This document shows, in pieces, positions 1 to 10,885 of a stretch of 64,000 nucleotides of DNA (its first letter is position 1; the number at the start of each line of letters is the position of its first letter). The stretch spans positions 178,385,253 to 178,449,252 of the forward strand of contig OV884060.1 in assembly GCA_930367215.1 (NCBI GenBank), written 5' to 3'. The stretch comes from Pollenia angustigena (Eukaryota; Arthropoda; Insecta; Diptera; Polleniidae). The notes beneath the pieces are model-generated. The model saw nothing but the letters and a program-made list of their open reading frames with translations, was not told the origin of the DNA and did no database searches. A program made the translations under genes and the position numbers.

Positions 1-189
1 CGTTAGCGCTACATTAGCGCTTTTATTGATACCCAACATTTTTGTACCTTAAACATTAAAATCAAGACACATTAGACCAAACTTTGTTTCTGTTTTAAAT
101 ACTTTACTCTGAAATGCATACTATACAAGGTAAGAAGTTAATTTTCTAAAGTAATCCATTAACTTGTTTTGTTCGTGTTAAGCAAAACT

Positions 190-515
190 TTCTTAAATAT
201 AGAATCATTTTCTCATGATCAAAAGTTCACGTTTTTGATATATGATCAAAAATTTCATTCAGCATTTATTTAATATTAGTCTGATTTTCTTGATCTTTTA
301 ATAGAATCGAATTTCTTGCATCAAGAAACAAATGCTACTGATTTCTTTAAACTTTTCAGAAAATGCTCAAGAAAACTTGGTTTGATTTAATTAATATTTA
401 TTTAGATCGACATGTTAAAATATCAATCAAAAGTTTCTTATTTTTATATTAAGTTTTCTTAAACTACACGTTTTTATGAAAAAAAATTCAGGCTTTTCTC
501 TTGATTTTGTAAATA
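190..515. repeat. Dispersed repeat C, left part
   Basis: The sequence closely matches 22655-23075: both carry the stretch around tttttgatatatgatcaaaa followed by the same run of short blocks in the same order. A second block of the same pair follows at 1640-1770, matching 23533-23690. The copy here is therefore split by the inserted material at 551-1630. No coding potential is seen. The family is not recognised. Confidence 0.7.
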
Positions 516-550
516 CAAAGCAACGAAAACTTGATTTAAGTAACTATACA

Positions 551-1170
551 AGTAAGAAAGTATAGTCGGTCAAGCCCGACCATATGATACCCTACACCAC
601 AGTATTTAAAGACACATCATGCTTATGTGTCTATATAAATATGGATTTATCTATGTTTTCAAACTTCATTAAATTCGGTTTGCAAGTTTGTGAGAGGCAG
701 AAATTGCGCCCTACCTCCCCTTCTGGTCCTATTTTTGAAAAACTGTATAGCTTATGTGTCCATATAGATATGGATCTATCTATGGTTTAAATTTCATTAA
801 AATCGGTTTGAGAGGCAGAAATTTCCCCTATTTCCCTTCGTGGTCCTATTTTTTAAAAAATTCATACCTTTTCTGTCCATATAGATATGGTTCTATCTAT
901 GTTTTCAATTTCATTAAAATCGGTTTGATAGTTTCTTAGAGGAAGAAATTTCCCCCTATCTTTCCTCTTGGTCCTACGATTCCACCCATTTGCAAAAGGC
1001 TTGGTCCTTGTGGTAATAAAAACCTATGTCTCAAATTTTATCAAATTATCTCCAAAATTGCGACCTGTACTTTGCGCACAAGGTTACATGGACAGCCAGC
1101 CAGTAGGACGGACATCGTTAGTTCGACTCAGAAAGTGATTCTGAGTCGATCGGTATACTTTAAGGTATAA
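551..1170 (+). repeat. Dispersed fly repeat family A, copy 1
   Basis: It begins with agtaagaaagtatagtcggt and runs through several repeats of a block reading fatty-AT sequence around 'ccatatagatatggatctat' and 'attaaaatcggtttga'. It ends with the phrase cagccagccag-type, then gacggacatcgttagttcga, then cggtatactttaagg. The same series is present at 47178-47686 and, inverted, at 6620-7110. The internal blocks are tandem-like. Small ORFs here repeat the block and are not genes. Confidence 0.75.
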
Positions 1171-1173
1171 TTA

Positions 1174-1630
1174 AGGTAGAAGTACATAACACGCGTTAGT
1201 GCGTGCGCGCTCTGTCGTCTTCTGTCAAAAAAAGTTAAACTAATGTATTTTCATAGAACAAGCTACAAGCAAAATATTTTGACGCGTTTGCGCCGGAAAG
1301 TTGGTTAACTTTGAACTTTTTAACGCGTTGTGTATTTTTGACAAGTAATCAGCTGACAATAAAAAGGATAATTTATCAAATTTGTGAAGAAAAACTTATT
1401 GAAGAGCTTAAAAAACATACAATATTTATAGAAATAGAATAAATTCAATAAAATAACGAAATCTTGATATACTTTCGAACCCGTTTTTAATGCACAAATA
1501 AGTAAACAAATAAAAAACAGCTGACAGGAATGGCTTTTGTAACGCGTGCTGTGTAACTTGCAATTTTTTACGCGCTAAAGTTTTTAAACGCACGATGCTC
1601 GTCGACGAACTAACGCATGTACTTCCACCT
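1174..1630. mobile_element. MITE, 457 bp, TTA duplication
   Basis: Inverted ends AGGTAGAAGTACAT and (reverse strand) AGGTGGAAGTACAT continue with related GCGTTAGT blocks. It is flanked by TTA at 1171-1173 and 1631-1633. A 3-bp TTA duplication is typical of PIF/Harbinger, so that assignment is an inference from the target site. It has no coding capacity. It sits exactly at the end of repeat A copy 1. Confidence 0.65.
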
Positions 1631-1639
1631 TTAAAATAA

Positions 1640-1770
1640 ATTTTTTAGCTGTATTGAAGTAAATTTTAGTTCGTTTTGAGTCATAACTTTTTGCTTAAAC
1701 CTGGCTTGACGAGAATGGTGCTTTAGTAAATAATTCTTTCCGGGTATATTTGAAATTAAAAAAAATTACT
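1640..1770. repeat. Dispersed repeat C, right part
   Basis: It matches 23533-23690, sharing tcataactttttgcttaaac and the downstream aataattctttccg. It is the continuation of the repeat that starts at 190. Confidence 0.65.
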
Positions 1771-2320
1771 CTTGCTGAAATAGCAGAAAAGGCTTTTTAA
1801 AAATGTTAATGTCTTATTAACAATGCACTGCAAAAAACACAAAAAAAGTCGGGGTAGAGAACTTGATTATGCCATTTTAATTGACTTAAGTGTGCTCTGG
1901 TCAAATAGTTATTCAATCACGTCTAGTTATATTTTTTTGTACTGATCTCATGATTTCTTGTCTTATTTTATTCATAATATACCTGGATTTCTGATAATTG
2001 ATAAAAAAAAAAGTGTACATACTAATATGCATGAAAAAATGGTCGCCATAATGGTCGAAAATAATTATTTGTAAAAGATCAAAATCGCACAATTCGTTAT
2101 CAAGCTATGATCAAATGTATGTATGTATCATAAATGGCTTATTGCGGTCGAAATATTAGTCTAGCCCATAAAAAAACTCGACATGATAGAAAAAACTGAA
2201 AACGGATTGAATTTAGCGCTGTTATATATTTGTATTTCATATATTTTTATTTCAAACGATTTTTTTTTGGAAGGCCAGTGTAATTAATTAAACTTGGTTC
2301 TTAAAAATTTCATTAAGTTT
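1771..2320. other. Unassigned AT-rich spacer
   Basis: No ORF of interest, no inverted ends and no match to other parts of the window were recognised. Confidence 0.5.
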
Positions 2321-2324
2321 TTTG

Positions 2325-2560
2325 ATCCAAATTTTCAATATTTTTTATCAGGCTTAAGTTCATCAAATTTAATTTTCATTAAATTATTTTTATGAAGAAA
2401 TGGGTTCGAGCCCCAGTCACGTCAAGAATGAAATATTATCAATGACAATTTTAATTAATTTTCATGTTGTAAAATTCCTTTCTTCATAAAAATAATTTAA
2501 TGAAAATTAAATTTGATGAACTTAAGCCTGATTAAAAATATTGAAAATTTGGATCAAAAA
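2325..2560. repeat. Inverted repeat, about 78-bp arms
   Basis: The left arm 2325-2400 is nearly the exact reverse complement of 2478-2558; both include the block aattttcattaaattatttt or its complement. The roughly 80-bp loop carries a GGTTCGAGCCCC motif. The right arm recurs directly at about 3020-3100 as part of a longer direct duplication. Confidence 0.75.
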
Positions 2561-3145
2561 CCATAAATAGTTCAACAAAATAACCACCATACTGATTATT
2601 GTTAAAAGCTAAGGCACGAGCTCTTTGTGTACATTTGTCCTTCAAGTTGTGCTGAAAAAGGTCAACAAAAAAAAATGTTCTTTCGACTTTAAGAAGAATT
2701 CCTGACAAAAGTACGAGAAAACAGAAGTAAGGAAAAAACACGTAAAATCAATTAAAAATGGATAATCATTCAGAAAAGCAAATTTCGATCTACCAAAGGT
2801 TAAATACAATTTGGTTTAAGGATTGATGTTTGACTATTGACGTCAGCAGTCGTCGATGGCTGCGAGTGTAAGACGGCAAACCCATCTGAGGAGATCGAGT
2901 GGTTGCGATCGAAACATGTTATGGTAACCTGCCGAACAGGGTTCGAGCCCCAGCCACGTCAAGAATGAAAGATTATCAATAACAATTTTAATTAATTTTC
3001 ATGTTGTAAAATTCCTTTCTTCATAAAAATAATTTAATGAAAATTAAATTTGATGAACTTAAGCCTGATTAAAAATATTGAAAATTTGGATCAAAAACCA
3101 TAAATAGTTTAACAAAATAACCACAATACTGTTTATTATTAAGTT
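2402..3145. repeat. Direct duplication, period 537 bp
   Basis: The segment 2402-2605 is repeated almost exactly at 2939-3142, starting in both at gggttcgagccccag. The GGTTCGAGCCCC core resembles a pol III B box. Upstream of the second copy, 2850-2938 is unusually GC-rich for this window, so a tRNA-derived SINE head is possible. I could not fold a convincing tRNA, so this remains weak. Confidence 0.6.
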
Positions 3146-3258
3146 TTTTATTTAAACTTTATTTAGCGTTTTTTGATTGGGGGTACGGCGCTTTTTAATT
3201 AGAAATATGTAGTTCACAACCCTGCTGGTACATATTCATCGTCATCCTCGTCCTGTAT

Positions 3259-3741
3259 CACAGAATACACAGAACTGTCACGAGACGGAAGATTTTGCGT
3301 TTTTTTTTTGTCTCTTTCAAAGAAAGCTGCCCTTTTGCATTTCTCTTTTCATCATATTCTATGCCGCAATACAATGAACACAAATTTATTTAGTTAAGAT
3401 TTATTTACAAAACTGTTGTTAAAATTAACGTTTAAGTTCACCACAACACGAGTAAATAATATTTAAGTAAGTAATTAACATTATAACACAAAACAATATT
3501 ACTAAATACATTTTTTTGCACAAAAAACAAAGTTTATTAAACTAATGCATTTGTTTAACGTGGTTTGTGTTTTATTATTTTTGTTTTGATCACGCCATTT
3601 GTGTTGATTGTTGCGGCCTGTTTTTACACCTTGCCACTTCACTACCAAAAATAGCTTTCTGTCTCTTTCTTCGAAAGCTGCCCTCGCAACTGATTTAGGC
3701 CTTTTTCACACGTCACCTTTTACAGTTCTGTGTATTCTGTG
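3259..3741. mobile_element. hAT-like element, 483 bp, TSD TCCTGTAT
   Basis: The ends are CACAGAATACACAGAACTGT and its near-perfect inverted copy. It is flanked by an exact 8-bp duplication, TCCTGTAT at 3251-3258 and 3742-3749. Subterminal blocks (tctttcttcgaaagctgccc) are shared in inverse orientation with 3903-4148, so they are one family. This copy is longer because of internal extra sequence. It is non-coding. Confidence 0.8.
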
Positions 3742-3902
3742 TCCTGTATGTAGTAATTTAATTTAGGAACACGCTCATTTACTTTTTTATCTAACCCTGC
3801 GGCCACACGTTCAAGTTGTTCTTCATAGTCTCTTACATATACTGCTTGTCAAAATTTACATAAATTGAAAGCTGTGACGTAGGCTGCACTTAAGATGTCA
3901 AC

Positions 3903-4148
3903 CACAAAGTATACAGAGATGAAAAAAGTGACGTATGAAAAATGCCTAAATCATTTGCGAGGGCAGCTTTCGAAGAAAGAGAAAGAAAACGTTTTTTGTT
4001 AGTGAAGTGACAATGCGTAAAAACAGCCCGCTACTATCTACACAAATTGCATAATCAAAACAAAAAACGCAAAAAGGGCAGCTTTCGAAGAAAAAGACAG
4101 AAAAAAACACAATATTTTCTGTCTCGTGACGCCTCTGTATACTCTGTG
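3903..4148. mobile_element. hAT-like MITE, 246 bp, TSD ATGTCAAC
   Basis: The ends are CACAAAGTATACAGAG and the inverted CACAGAGTATACAGAG. An exact duplication, ATGTCAAC, lies at 3895-3902 and 4149-4156. Internal tandem-like blocks (gggcagctttcgaagaaa) occur twice. A near-identical sister copy starts 30 bp downstream. Confidence 0.85.
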
Positions 4149-4178
4149 ATGTCAACAACAACAGAGACAAACTTGTAC

Positions 4179-4424
4179 CACAAAGTATACAGAGATGAAA
4201 AAAGTGACGTATGAAAAATGCCTAAATCATTTGCGAGGGCAGCTTTCGAAGAAAGAGAAAGAAAACGTTTTTTGTTAGTGAAGTGACAATGCGTAAAAAC
4301 AGGCCGCTACTATCTACACAAATTGCATAATCAAAACGAAAAACGCAAAAAGGGCAGCTTTCGAAGAAAAAGACAGGAAAAAACACAATATTTTCTGTCT
4401 CGTGACGCCTCTGTATACTCTGTG
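4179..4424. mobile_element. hAT-like MITE, 246 bp, second copy
   Basis: It is almost identical to 3903-4148. It is flanked by cttgtac on both sides, so 7 of the expected 8 duplicated bases are aligned, consistent with a 1-bp change after insertion. The ORF on the opposite strand across 3946-4170 is a by-product of this repeat. Confidence 0.8.
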
Positions 4425-4596
4425 CTTGTACTCAGCTGTTAAATTGAAAATAAATTGCCAAACAAATGGAAAGGTGAAATTGAAAGCCATCTCGTGGTCA
4501 ATTTAAAAAGTGTGAGTGTGTTAGCAAAAAACTGAGAGTGTATTGCAAATTGAAAGGAATTGAAAGGCAAAACTTGATCGTGTGGCCACCAAGTAA

Positions 4597-4816
4597 CTGA
4601 ACAACCTAAACAAAAGCGGCAAGCGTTTTTTTAAACATGAAAATTTTATTTAAATACAATTTCAATAAAACAAACCGACATAGCGATCTGTCAAATAAGA
4701 GTTATCAGCCGGGTGGTTTCTAATTCCCATTCTAATGGTTTGTTTCGTATAAATTGTATGCAAATGAGAAGTTTTGACACACAAAAAACGCTTCCGCTCC
4801 TATTTAGGTAGCTCAG
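4597..4816. mobile_element. Harbinger-like MITE, 220 bp, TAA duplication
   Basis: Inverted ends are CTGAACAACCTAAACAAAAG and the related CTGAGCTACCTAAATAGGAG. TAA flanks both sides (4594-4596, 4817-4819). A copy of the same length, nearly identical, lies at 28153-28372, also with TAA on both sides. Placement in PIF/Harbinger (Tourist-like) is inferred from the 3-bp TAA. Confidence 0.8.
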
Positions 4817-5284
4817 TAATAGCTGACTTATGACAGTGATGATAAATATTGATGGATAGGGATGATACTTCCGAATTTATCATTTTAGAACAATTTTGGT
4901 ACAATTTTTGCAAATTTAGGAATGATGGACATAGAAGACATTTTTTCATGCTATTTATTCAAATTGTATACAATTTTGCGTGCATAAGAGCGAGAAATGC
5001 ATATAAGCGAAATGCTTATAGAAGAAATGTCCATGTATATTTTAAATTGCGACCTTAAATTGCACGAACTTACATGCAAAAAAGCGGGAAATGCTTATAA
5101 CCGACGTGCATATAACCGGTAAATACTGTATTACTGAGTAATAATTTCACCAAGATCCCATACAAACTTCTCTCCTGATTAGAGTCTTTGTGCCCATTAA
5201 GACTAAATTTTGACCAAAAACCTTATATTACAACCTAAATCCACAGTTCCCATACAAATACCACTCCCAAAATTAATGTCCCAC
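4817..5284. other. Unassigned spacer with repeat fragments
   Basis: 5145-5284 has phrases such as cccatacaaacttctctcc that are loosely similar to the inverted repeat A copy at 6940-7110. The rest shows nothing recognisable. The 69-codon ORF at 4849-5058 has no recognised similarity. Confidence 0.4.
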
Positions 5285-5766
5285 GGCCAGTGCCCAGTCG
5301 ATCTTCAAGGACTCCCGAAAACATTGAACTGGTTAAGCAGCCTCGCTGGGACCTCCAAGAGTGATTATTCATGAATTTTTAAAAAAGGATCTAAAGTTAC
5401 ATCCTTTTAAAATTTAAATCTTTCAAGAACTGAAAGAAAGTGACTTTGATTTATGCAAAAACTTTTGTGAAACGATGTTGGAGCATTTTCACGATGTAAA
5501 TCCAATTTTTTTGAGCGAGGAGGCTTATTTTCACTTAAACGACCACATCTACAAGCAAAACTGCCGTTACTGGTCTCCAAGAACCCGCAACCCTCGATTG
5601 AAACATCAAAAACTGTTGTATTGCCCCAGGGTAAATGTTTGGTGTGCCTTATCCACGCATGAGATAATTTTTTTTTTCGAAAATTCTCGAAAAACAAGGC
5701 TCCGTTTTGAACAGTGTGTACAACTCGACGGAAGACATCTGGATGACATACTCTTTAAAAAATAAA
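5285..5766 (+). pseudogene. Tc1/mariner-type transposase relic
   Basis: The open part (5475-5765) reads LSEEAYFHLNDHIYKQNCRYW, then a VWCALS-like segment, then QLDGRHLDDILFKK before a stop. These are the Asp-containing FSDEAHF-like and C-terminal GRHLEDVIF-like segments of a common insect IS630/Tc1/mariner-type transposase. The part between the VWC segment and the C-terminus, which should hold the second and third catalytic acids, is missing, so the copy has an internal deletion joining these two segments. Upstream of 5475 the similarity continues in other frames with stops. It is a dead fragment. The exact subfamily was not settled. Confidence 0.7.
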
Positions 5767-6619
5767 ATCCGCTTTTCCATTCTATAGTTCAATGCTCTTA
5801 ATAAAACTTTGTGTCAATTATTACGTTTTTTATTTAAGTTTGAAAATATAAATCTGCTTCCAGACACCCTGTATCTACATTTTGATTAATTTATCATCTA
5901 GAATAAAAACTTTTACGAAATTTAAAAAATTTTAAAGTAAGTAAAGAAGTGATTTTTTTCCTTGTATTTATTTACTATTCAACTTTTCAATCGACTTTTT
6001 TACCCAATTGTCACCAAACTTCATATTAAATGTCCAAGGGGAGGACCATATAACCCACCTATGGACTACTTAGGAGTAGTTTTAAAACTACTCTATGGTA
6101 TACTCAAGAGGATTAGGTTTGAAGTCGTTTAAAAACGAAATGCACGTCGTTAAAAAACGAAGACATGTCGTCTCACTACAAACACTTTTTAACAATGACA
6201 TGGTCCATGCTTGCATTACATCGGACCAGTCCATGGAGTAGTCCATTTTATCAAAATGGATCAGTACCTCAATTCTGTAACTTTTTTAATTTAACTACCG
6301 ATATCGTTAATTAACGAGAAATCTCGGTTACTTTAACGAATTTGTTATTCTGTATTTTAAATAAACAAATATTTTTGTTTAGAAATATTGACGACAAATA
6401 TCGGTAAAAAATATAAGAACGTCAAAGTGAAAATTTTTTAAAATTAATAAAAAAATACAAAATAAATTTACTTTATTGCATTTATTTTAACGAAACACGA
6501 ATGAAAACGCGTAAATATTGATTATATTTCTAAACAAATATGTCGGTTTTAAATCTTTCTATACATAGGGAAAAATTTCCAGGTGACTGAGCCACTCTAG
6601 CACAACATTTCTGCTCTTA
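5767..6619. other. Unassigned AT-rich region
   Basis: Fragments near 5930-6110 resemble 22040-22130 (caccaaacttcat phrase), so part is a dispersed repeat. 6050-6260 holds short self-complementary blocks around atggactact. No gene is seen. Confidence 0.4.
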
Positions 6620-7110
6620 CTTTTTATACCTACACTACTGTATGTGAAGAGGATATTATGTGTTTGTACGAATGTGTGTAACACATTTAAATAAAGGTTC
6701 TGGGCCTGCCTTTTAGTGTACCGATTGACTCAGAATCAATGTCAGAATCCATTTAACGAAGCCCGTCCTTCTATCAGGATGGCTGGTAGTCTGTCCAAGA
6801 TAACCTTGTGCGCATATTACAGGTCGCAATTTAAAAAATAATTTTATAAAATTTGGCACATATGCGTTTATTGTCACAAGGTCGAAGCCTTTGTGTAATG
6901 GTAAGAAGCAGTTATTTAATTTTAATATCCCACATGAAAACTTCTTTCCGGAATAGGGTTTTGTGCCTATAAATAGCCATTTTGTTTTATAGACATTTGA
7001 GTTGAATAAGATCCAAAAATATTTTGTCGCAACCTACATAAATCACCAGAACGAATTTTTTTAGAATCGGTCCATATTTGACCCAGTTCCCATACGAATA
7101 CACTAATAAT
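6620..7110 (-). repeat. Dispersed fly repeat family A, inverted copy
   Basis: The reverse complement matches copy 47178-47686, including the terminal tataaaaa, the gattctgagtcaatcggtac-like block and the gcgcacaaggttatcttgga block. It ends just before the hAT composite at 7123. Confidence 0.65.
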
Positions 7111-7489
7111 GGTAGTAGATACTAGAGGTCTGCAAGAATAAATAAAAAACCAATTTCAACACACTCATTTGTTTTTCAACTACAATGTGTCGAACACCCA
7201 ATAATAAAGAAACAAATGAAAGAATAACTAAAGACAAAACGAATAAAAACTCATTCAATTCAGTCAATTTAAGTCAAATGAGTGAAATATATATATATAA
7301 TTTGAATGTAAATTTTCTGTACCTACACATTACGTATGTATGTGTAAGCTTAACTCTTACAAATAAAAGAAGCCACAAGCTTACACACGTATTATGTCAA
7401 TGTATTCAAATAAATGTATGGACATTCAATAATTCAAAAATTATTCGAATATTTTTTGTAAACTTGCTCTCTCTAACGGGTCATTCCAC

Positions 7490-8431
7490 CAGGGTTGTCA
7501 GATTTTTTTGAGCTCCATCGCCAAACCGGATGTCAGAAATCGCCAAAAATCGCCAAACATCAATTTTTTTTAGTTTATGAAATCTTTTTTTTTTTTTATT
7601 AAATTTTGCATACAAAAAAAAGCTGATATAATATTGCATTCAAAAATCGCCAAAAACTGAGAAAAAATACAAAAAAGTCGCCGAAAGTAAATTTTGTTTA
7701 GTAACTGTTATTTTTTTTAAATAACATAAAAAAGAGATCATTTATTCAGTTAAAAAAAAAATAAAATTAAGCACACAAGTCTATAAGATCACTTCACGCT
7801 CATCAATTTCATTACTATTGTGTTGACCTGCAGACGTACTATTAGATTTAAGCAGTGTTTAAAAAACTGCAGTCGAAGTTGAAAAACTGCCATCTCTTCC
7901 ACTTTTTCATTTGTCATTGGCAAAAAAAAAAAAAAAAAAAAAAACATTTGCTTTTACTTGCAATTTATTAAATGTAAATAGTCGCTGTCAAACCAAATCA
8001 AAAAGCGAAAAATTGTAGACAAATTTTCGTTTTTTGTTCGACAGGTTTTGGTTTCGACTACAGTTTTTTAAACCTTGGAATTAAAAAGTGACTGAATAAT
8101 TCACTTAAAATGATAATAAAACGAAAATCATGTGAAAAAAAACTAGTAATGATAACAAAAAAGGACAAACTGTTCAAAAATCTATAAGTATGTATGTTTA
8201 TATTTATATATATTTAGCTGGAGAGGCCTAACTCCGCTTATGTAAATAAAAGTGCAAATTTTTTATTTCAAAATCGCTGAAATAATATGAATGGTAAAAA
8301 TAGCCAAGTAAATCGCCAGCTATGTCAAAAATCGCCACAAAAGTCGCCAGTCGCCAAACGGAAAATCCCATCGCCAAACACGTTTCAAAATCGCCACGTT
8401 TGGCGAGAAATCGCCATATCTGACAGCCCTG
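7490..8431. mobile_element. hAT element, 942 bp, TSD CATTCCAC (nest level 2)
   Basis: Ends CAGGGTTGTCAGAT and (inverted) CAGGGCTGTCAGAT are typical CAGxG hAT termini. An exact duplication, CATTCCAC, lies at 7482-7489 and 8432-8439. Subterminal regions repeat the block atcgccaaa many times on both sides in inverse orientation. A related end occurs at about 13297. It is non-coding. Confidence 0.9.
7853..8077. mobile_element. hAT-type MITE, 225 bp (nest level 3)
   Basis: The ends are CAGTGTTTAAAAAACTGCAG and (inverted) CAAGGTTTAAAAAACTGTAG. The flanks gatttaag and gaattaaa agree at 6 of 8 positions, consistent with an aged 8-bp duplication. It belongs to the same family as 48551-48749 and the ends of 17734-18419. 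Confidence 0.8.
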
Positions 8432-9782
8432 CATTCCACTGTTTTGTTATTTATGAATGACTCTCAAATTGTGATACTAAAGTATCAATTTGACCCTTTT
8501 TCGACGGTGTTGATACCTTTTATGACCCTTTTTTTAAATTATACTTTTGTATCATTATCACCTATTTTGTGACACTTTTTGACCCTTTTATGGAAATAGC
8601 TCTCACATTTTGTTTTTTGTCAACACTGCGGAACAGAAGTGCTAAACAAATGTTTTCGAAATAAGCATTGCTTGATATGGAACAGACTTAAAGTATAAAC
8701 TTACAATTCCATGCTTTCTTCTCCTTGATTTTTGATAGTAAAGTACAATTTCCCTAAAAGCAAACATAACTCATATAAATATTTGTTATTTTTTACGGTG
8801 GTTTCTTTTCAAAACAAAAATTTTACATTTTATTAAAAAAATGCAATTTGGTGTTTTGCTCTCTTAAAGAGTAGCATGTTTTATTCAAAAAAATTCGCCC
8901 TTAATAATGGCAAAAGGTATTGAGCTTTTCGCCTTCTTTTGAATCGACAGTGTTGAGAGTGCCCTAACAGGAATGAAAACAAGAGGTAAAAATTGCTAAA
9001 TTACCGGAAATTCCCATGTATTTGGTAACAACGGTATGATAGAAAAGTCTTATATTTATTAAAAATTGTAAAAGCTTTAAAAAATTTGACACAGGAAAAA
9101 AATCGCTTAAATCGAGAAAATGGTTACAATTTGCGAACGATTGCAAAATTAAAAACAAACACTAACATTTTTTGACATCACTAAATCGGAAAATTACATA
9201 AAAAATATTAAAAAATTAGATATGTATGATAAAGAATAAACATTTTGTCAGGTGTTTAAAATAGGACAGAGCATTCCATAAAAAAATTAAGTTTTTTGAG
9301 CTCTTCCTACCTGAAATATTATTTGTCTGCTTGCTTATAAAAAAACTTGATCTTATTATGTTCATTAAAATGGGAAATACTGCTAATAAAAAACTTGACC
9401 CTTTTTTTTTATTGAAATACCCTTTTTTGACCCCTTTTTCTGGAAAATACCCTTTTTGTGACCCTTTTCGAAAATTTCCAACGGTAACCCTGTTTACAGT
9501 AAACAAGTATTTTATTCAATTCATTCTCTCTTATTTTAATATATGGTTTACTCTTTTCTTACATTTTTGAATGTTTAATATTTGAGTAAATGTTGTGCAC
9601 TTTGAATAAAGGCAAACAAGTGAATTGTTCAAAGCAGACCTCTAGTAGATACTTAGATAATATTGGCATTGAAAATATGATTTATACAGGAAGTCGTAAA
9701 AGGTTCATTCGATGATGGTTTGTCGAAAGATAAACAAAGTGTAACATTGTTGTTTTTGTATTTTCTTAAGACTTGCATATTA

Positions 9783-10072
9783 CAGCCGAACCTTAAAATA
9801 GCGGCACGCGTTTCCTAGTTTTTAAATAGAGCGACCTGAACGCTTTGCAATTGGAAAAACCGATTTTGACGGCTCGTTTAAAAGTGAAGTTTGCGGCTAT
9901 TGTTAATAATGGCAATTTAGTTTTTTTTTGTCAATCTAGCGTTTTTATCTCTATTTTTATTTAGATTTTTTTGTGGGTTTTATTAAACAAGAAAGCTATC
10001 ACTACTACATATCAGCGTAAAAGCTAAGCAAAAGAAAACGTTCCGCCTCCCGCTCATGTTAAGGTAGGGCTG
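9783..10072. mobile_element. Harbinger-like MITE, 290 bp, TTA duplication
   Basis: Ends are CAGCCGAACCTTAAAATAGC and the inverted CAGCCCTACCTTAACATGAG, flanked by TTA (9780-9782 and 10073-10075). It is related to 17050-17342 and 52783-53050 through ACCT-A-A-A and GCGG-CACGC end blocks. Confidence 0.75.
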
Positions 10073-10302
10073 TTAAACATTCCAAGATTAAAAACGAAAT
10101 TGTCAGAAAATGCAAATATTTTATTCAGGCTTTGGACACTGAAACAAATCGTCACTTTTTTAAAAAAAATCAGCAAATCGTCACTGCTAATTTCCGAACA
10201 AAAAATCGGCAAATCTGGCATCCCTGTATGTAACTACTAACTAAAAAAAATAGCTTCTAGTGTACAACAAAAACTTATTCGAAGCAACCCTCTATTACAT
10301 AC

Positions 10303-10556
10303 CGATGGTTTTCTTCCGCAACCTCGTAACTCAAAAACAACTACTTTTCAGGAGAGACAAAATACTCTTTTTTTTAACCAAATGTTTGAAAGTTTTTGCT
10401 ATATATTCCTTTATAATCCAAGAATTAGGAAAAATTCCGGTGTTCCGCCAAACAAAAAAATTGCAAAATTGTAAGGCGGTATTTACTGATTACTTTTCAA
10501 GTTAAAACAAAAAATCTGAAAAAATTGAGTTACGTGGTTGCGGAAGAAAACCATCG
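10303..10556. mobile_element. MITE, 254 bp, long inverted ends
   Basis: Ends are CGATGGTTTTCTTCCGCAAC, continuing to about 33 bp with one mismatch, and the inverted copy. The flanks ttacatac and atacatac agree at 7 of 8 positions. The ORF at 10260-10505 lies inside it and is not a gene. Confidence 0.75.
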
Positions 10557-10885
10557 ATACATACTACAAACGACTTCTGTAGTGGCGTAATTAAATTATT
10601 ACTCTCTAAATTAAAAGATTTGAATACCTAGAAGTGAATCAGCCTGTTCATCGACTTCGAACGTAAACGTTCGCATAGAAAATTATATTTAAAACAAAAA
10701 CAAATTTCAGAATATTTATGCAACTTAAGAAATTCAAAGAAAAATTGAAATTAACGCAAGTGGCAGGCCTTATTGAAGGCCTCTATACTCTTCACAAAAA
10801 AGTATGCCTTATAAAAATGAATTAGATTTATTTCTTAAAAATAAACAAATTGATGTCAAGAAATACGTTTAAAATCAATGGTTAT

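Larger units (their letters stand above)
7123..9644. mobile_element. Element of 2.5 kb, TSD GTAGATAC (nest level 1)
   Basis: Inverted ends TAGAGGTCTGC and GCAGACCTCTA are flanked by an exact 8-bp duplication, GTAGATAC, at 7115-7122 and 9645-9652. The 8-bp size suggests hAT (or another 8-bp class). It is interrupted by a second element at 7490-8431, which itself holds a third at 7853-8077. 8460-9500 carries repeated 'gaccctttt' blocks ending in an inverted CAGGGTTACC, a one-sided hAT-like end. No intact transposase is seen. Confidence 0.8.

Noticed and set aside
8460..9500. A separate hAT element ending at the inverted CAGGGTTACC near 9497
   Set aside because: Only one end could be found, with no partner carrying the tttacagt flank, so it is not listed as a complete element.
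9216..9570. Overlapping ORFs in the 'gaccctttt' repeat area
   Set aside because: They read through simple repeated blocks next to a hAT-like end; not a gene.
10080..10215. hAT-like end CAGGGATGCCAGATTTGCCG (minus strand, near 10215)
   Set aside because: The left partner and target duplication were not found; only a fragment can be claimed.
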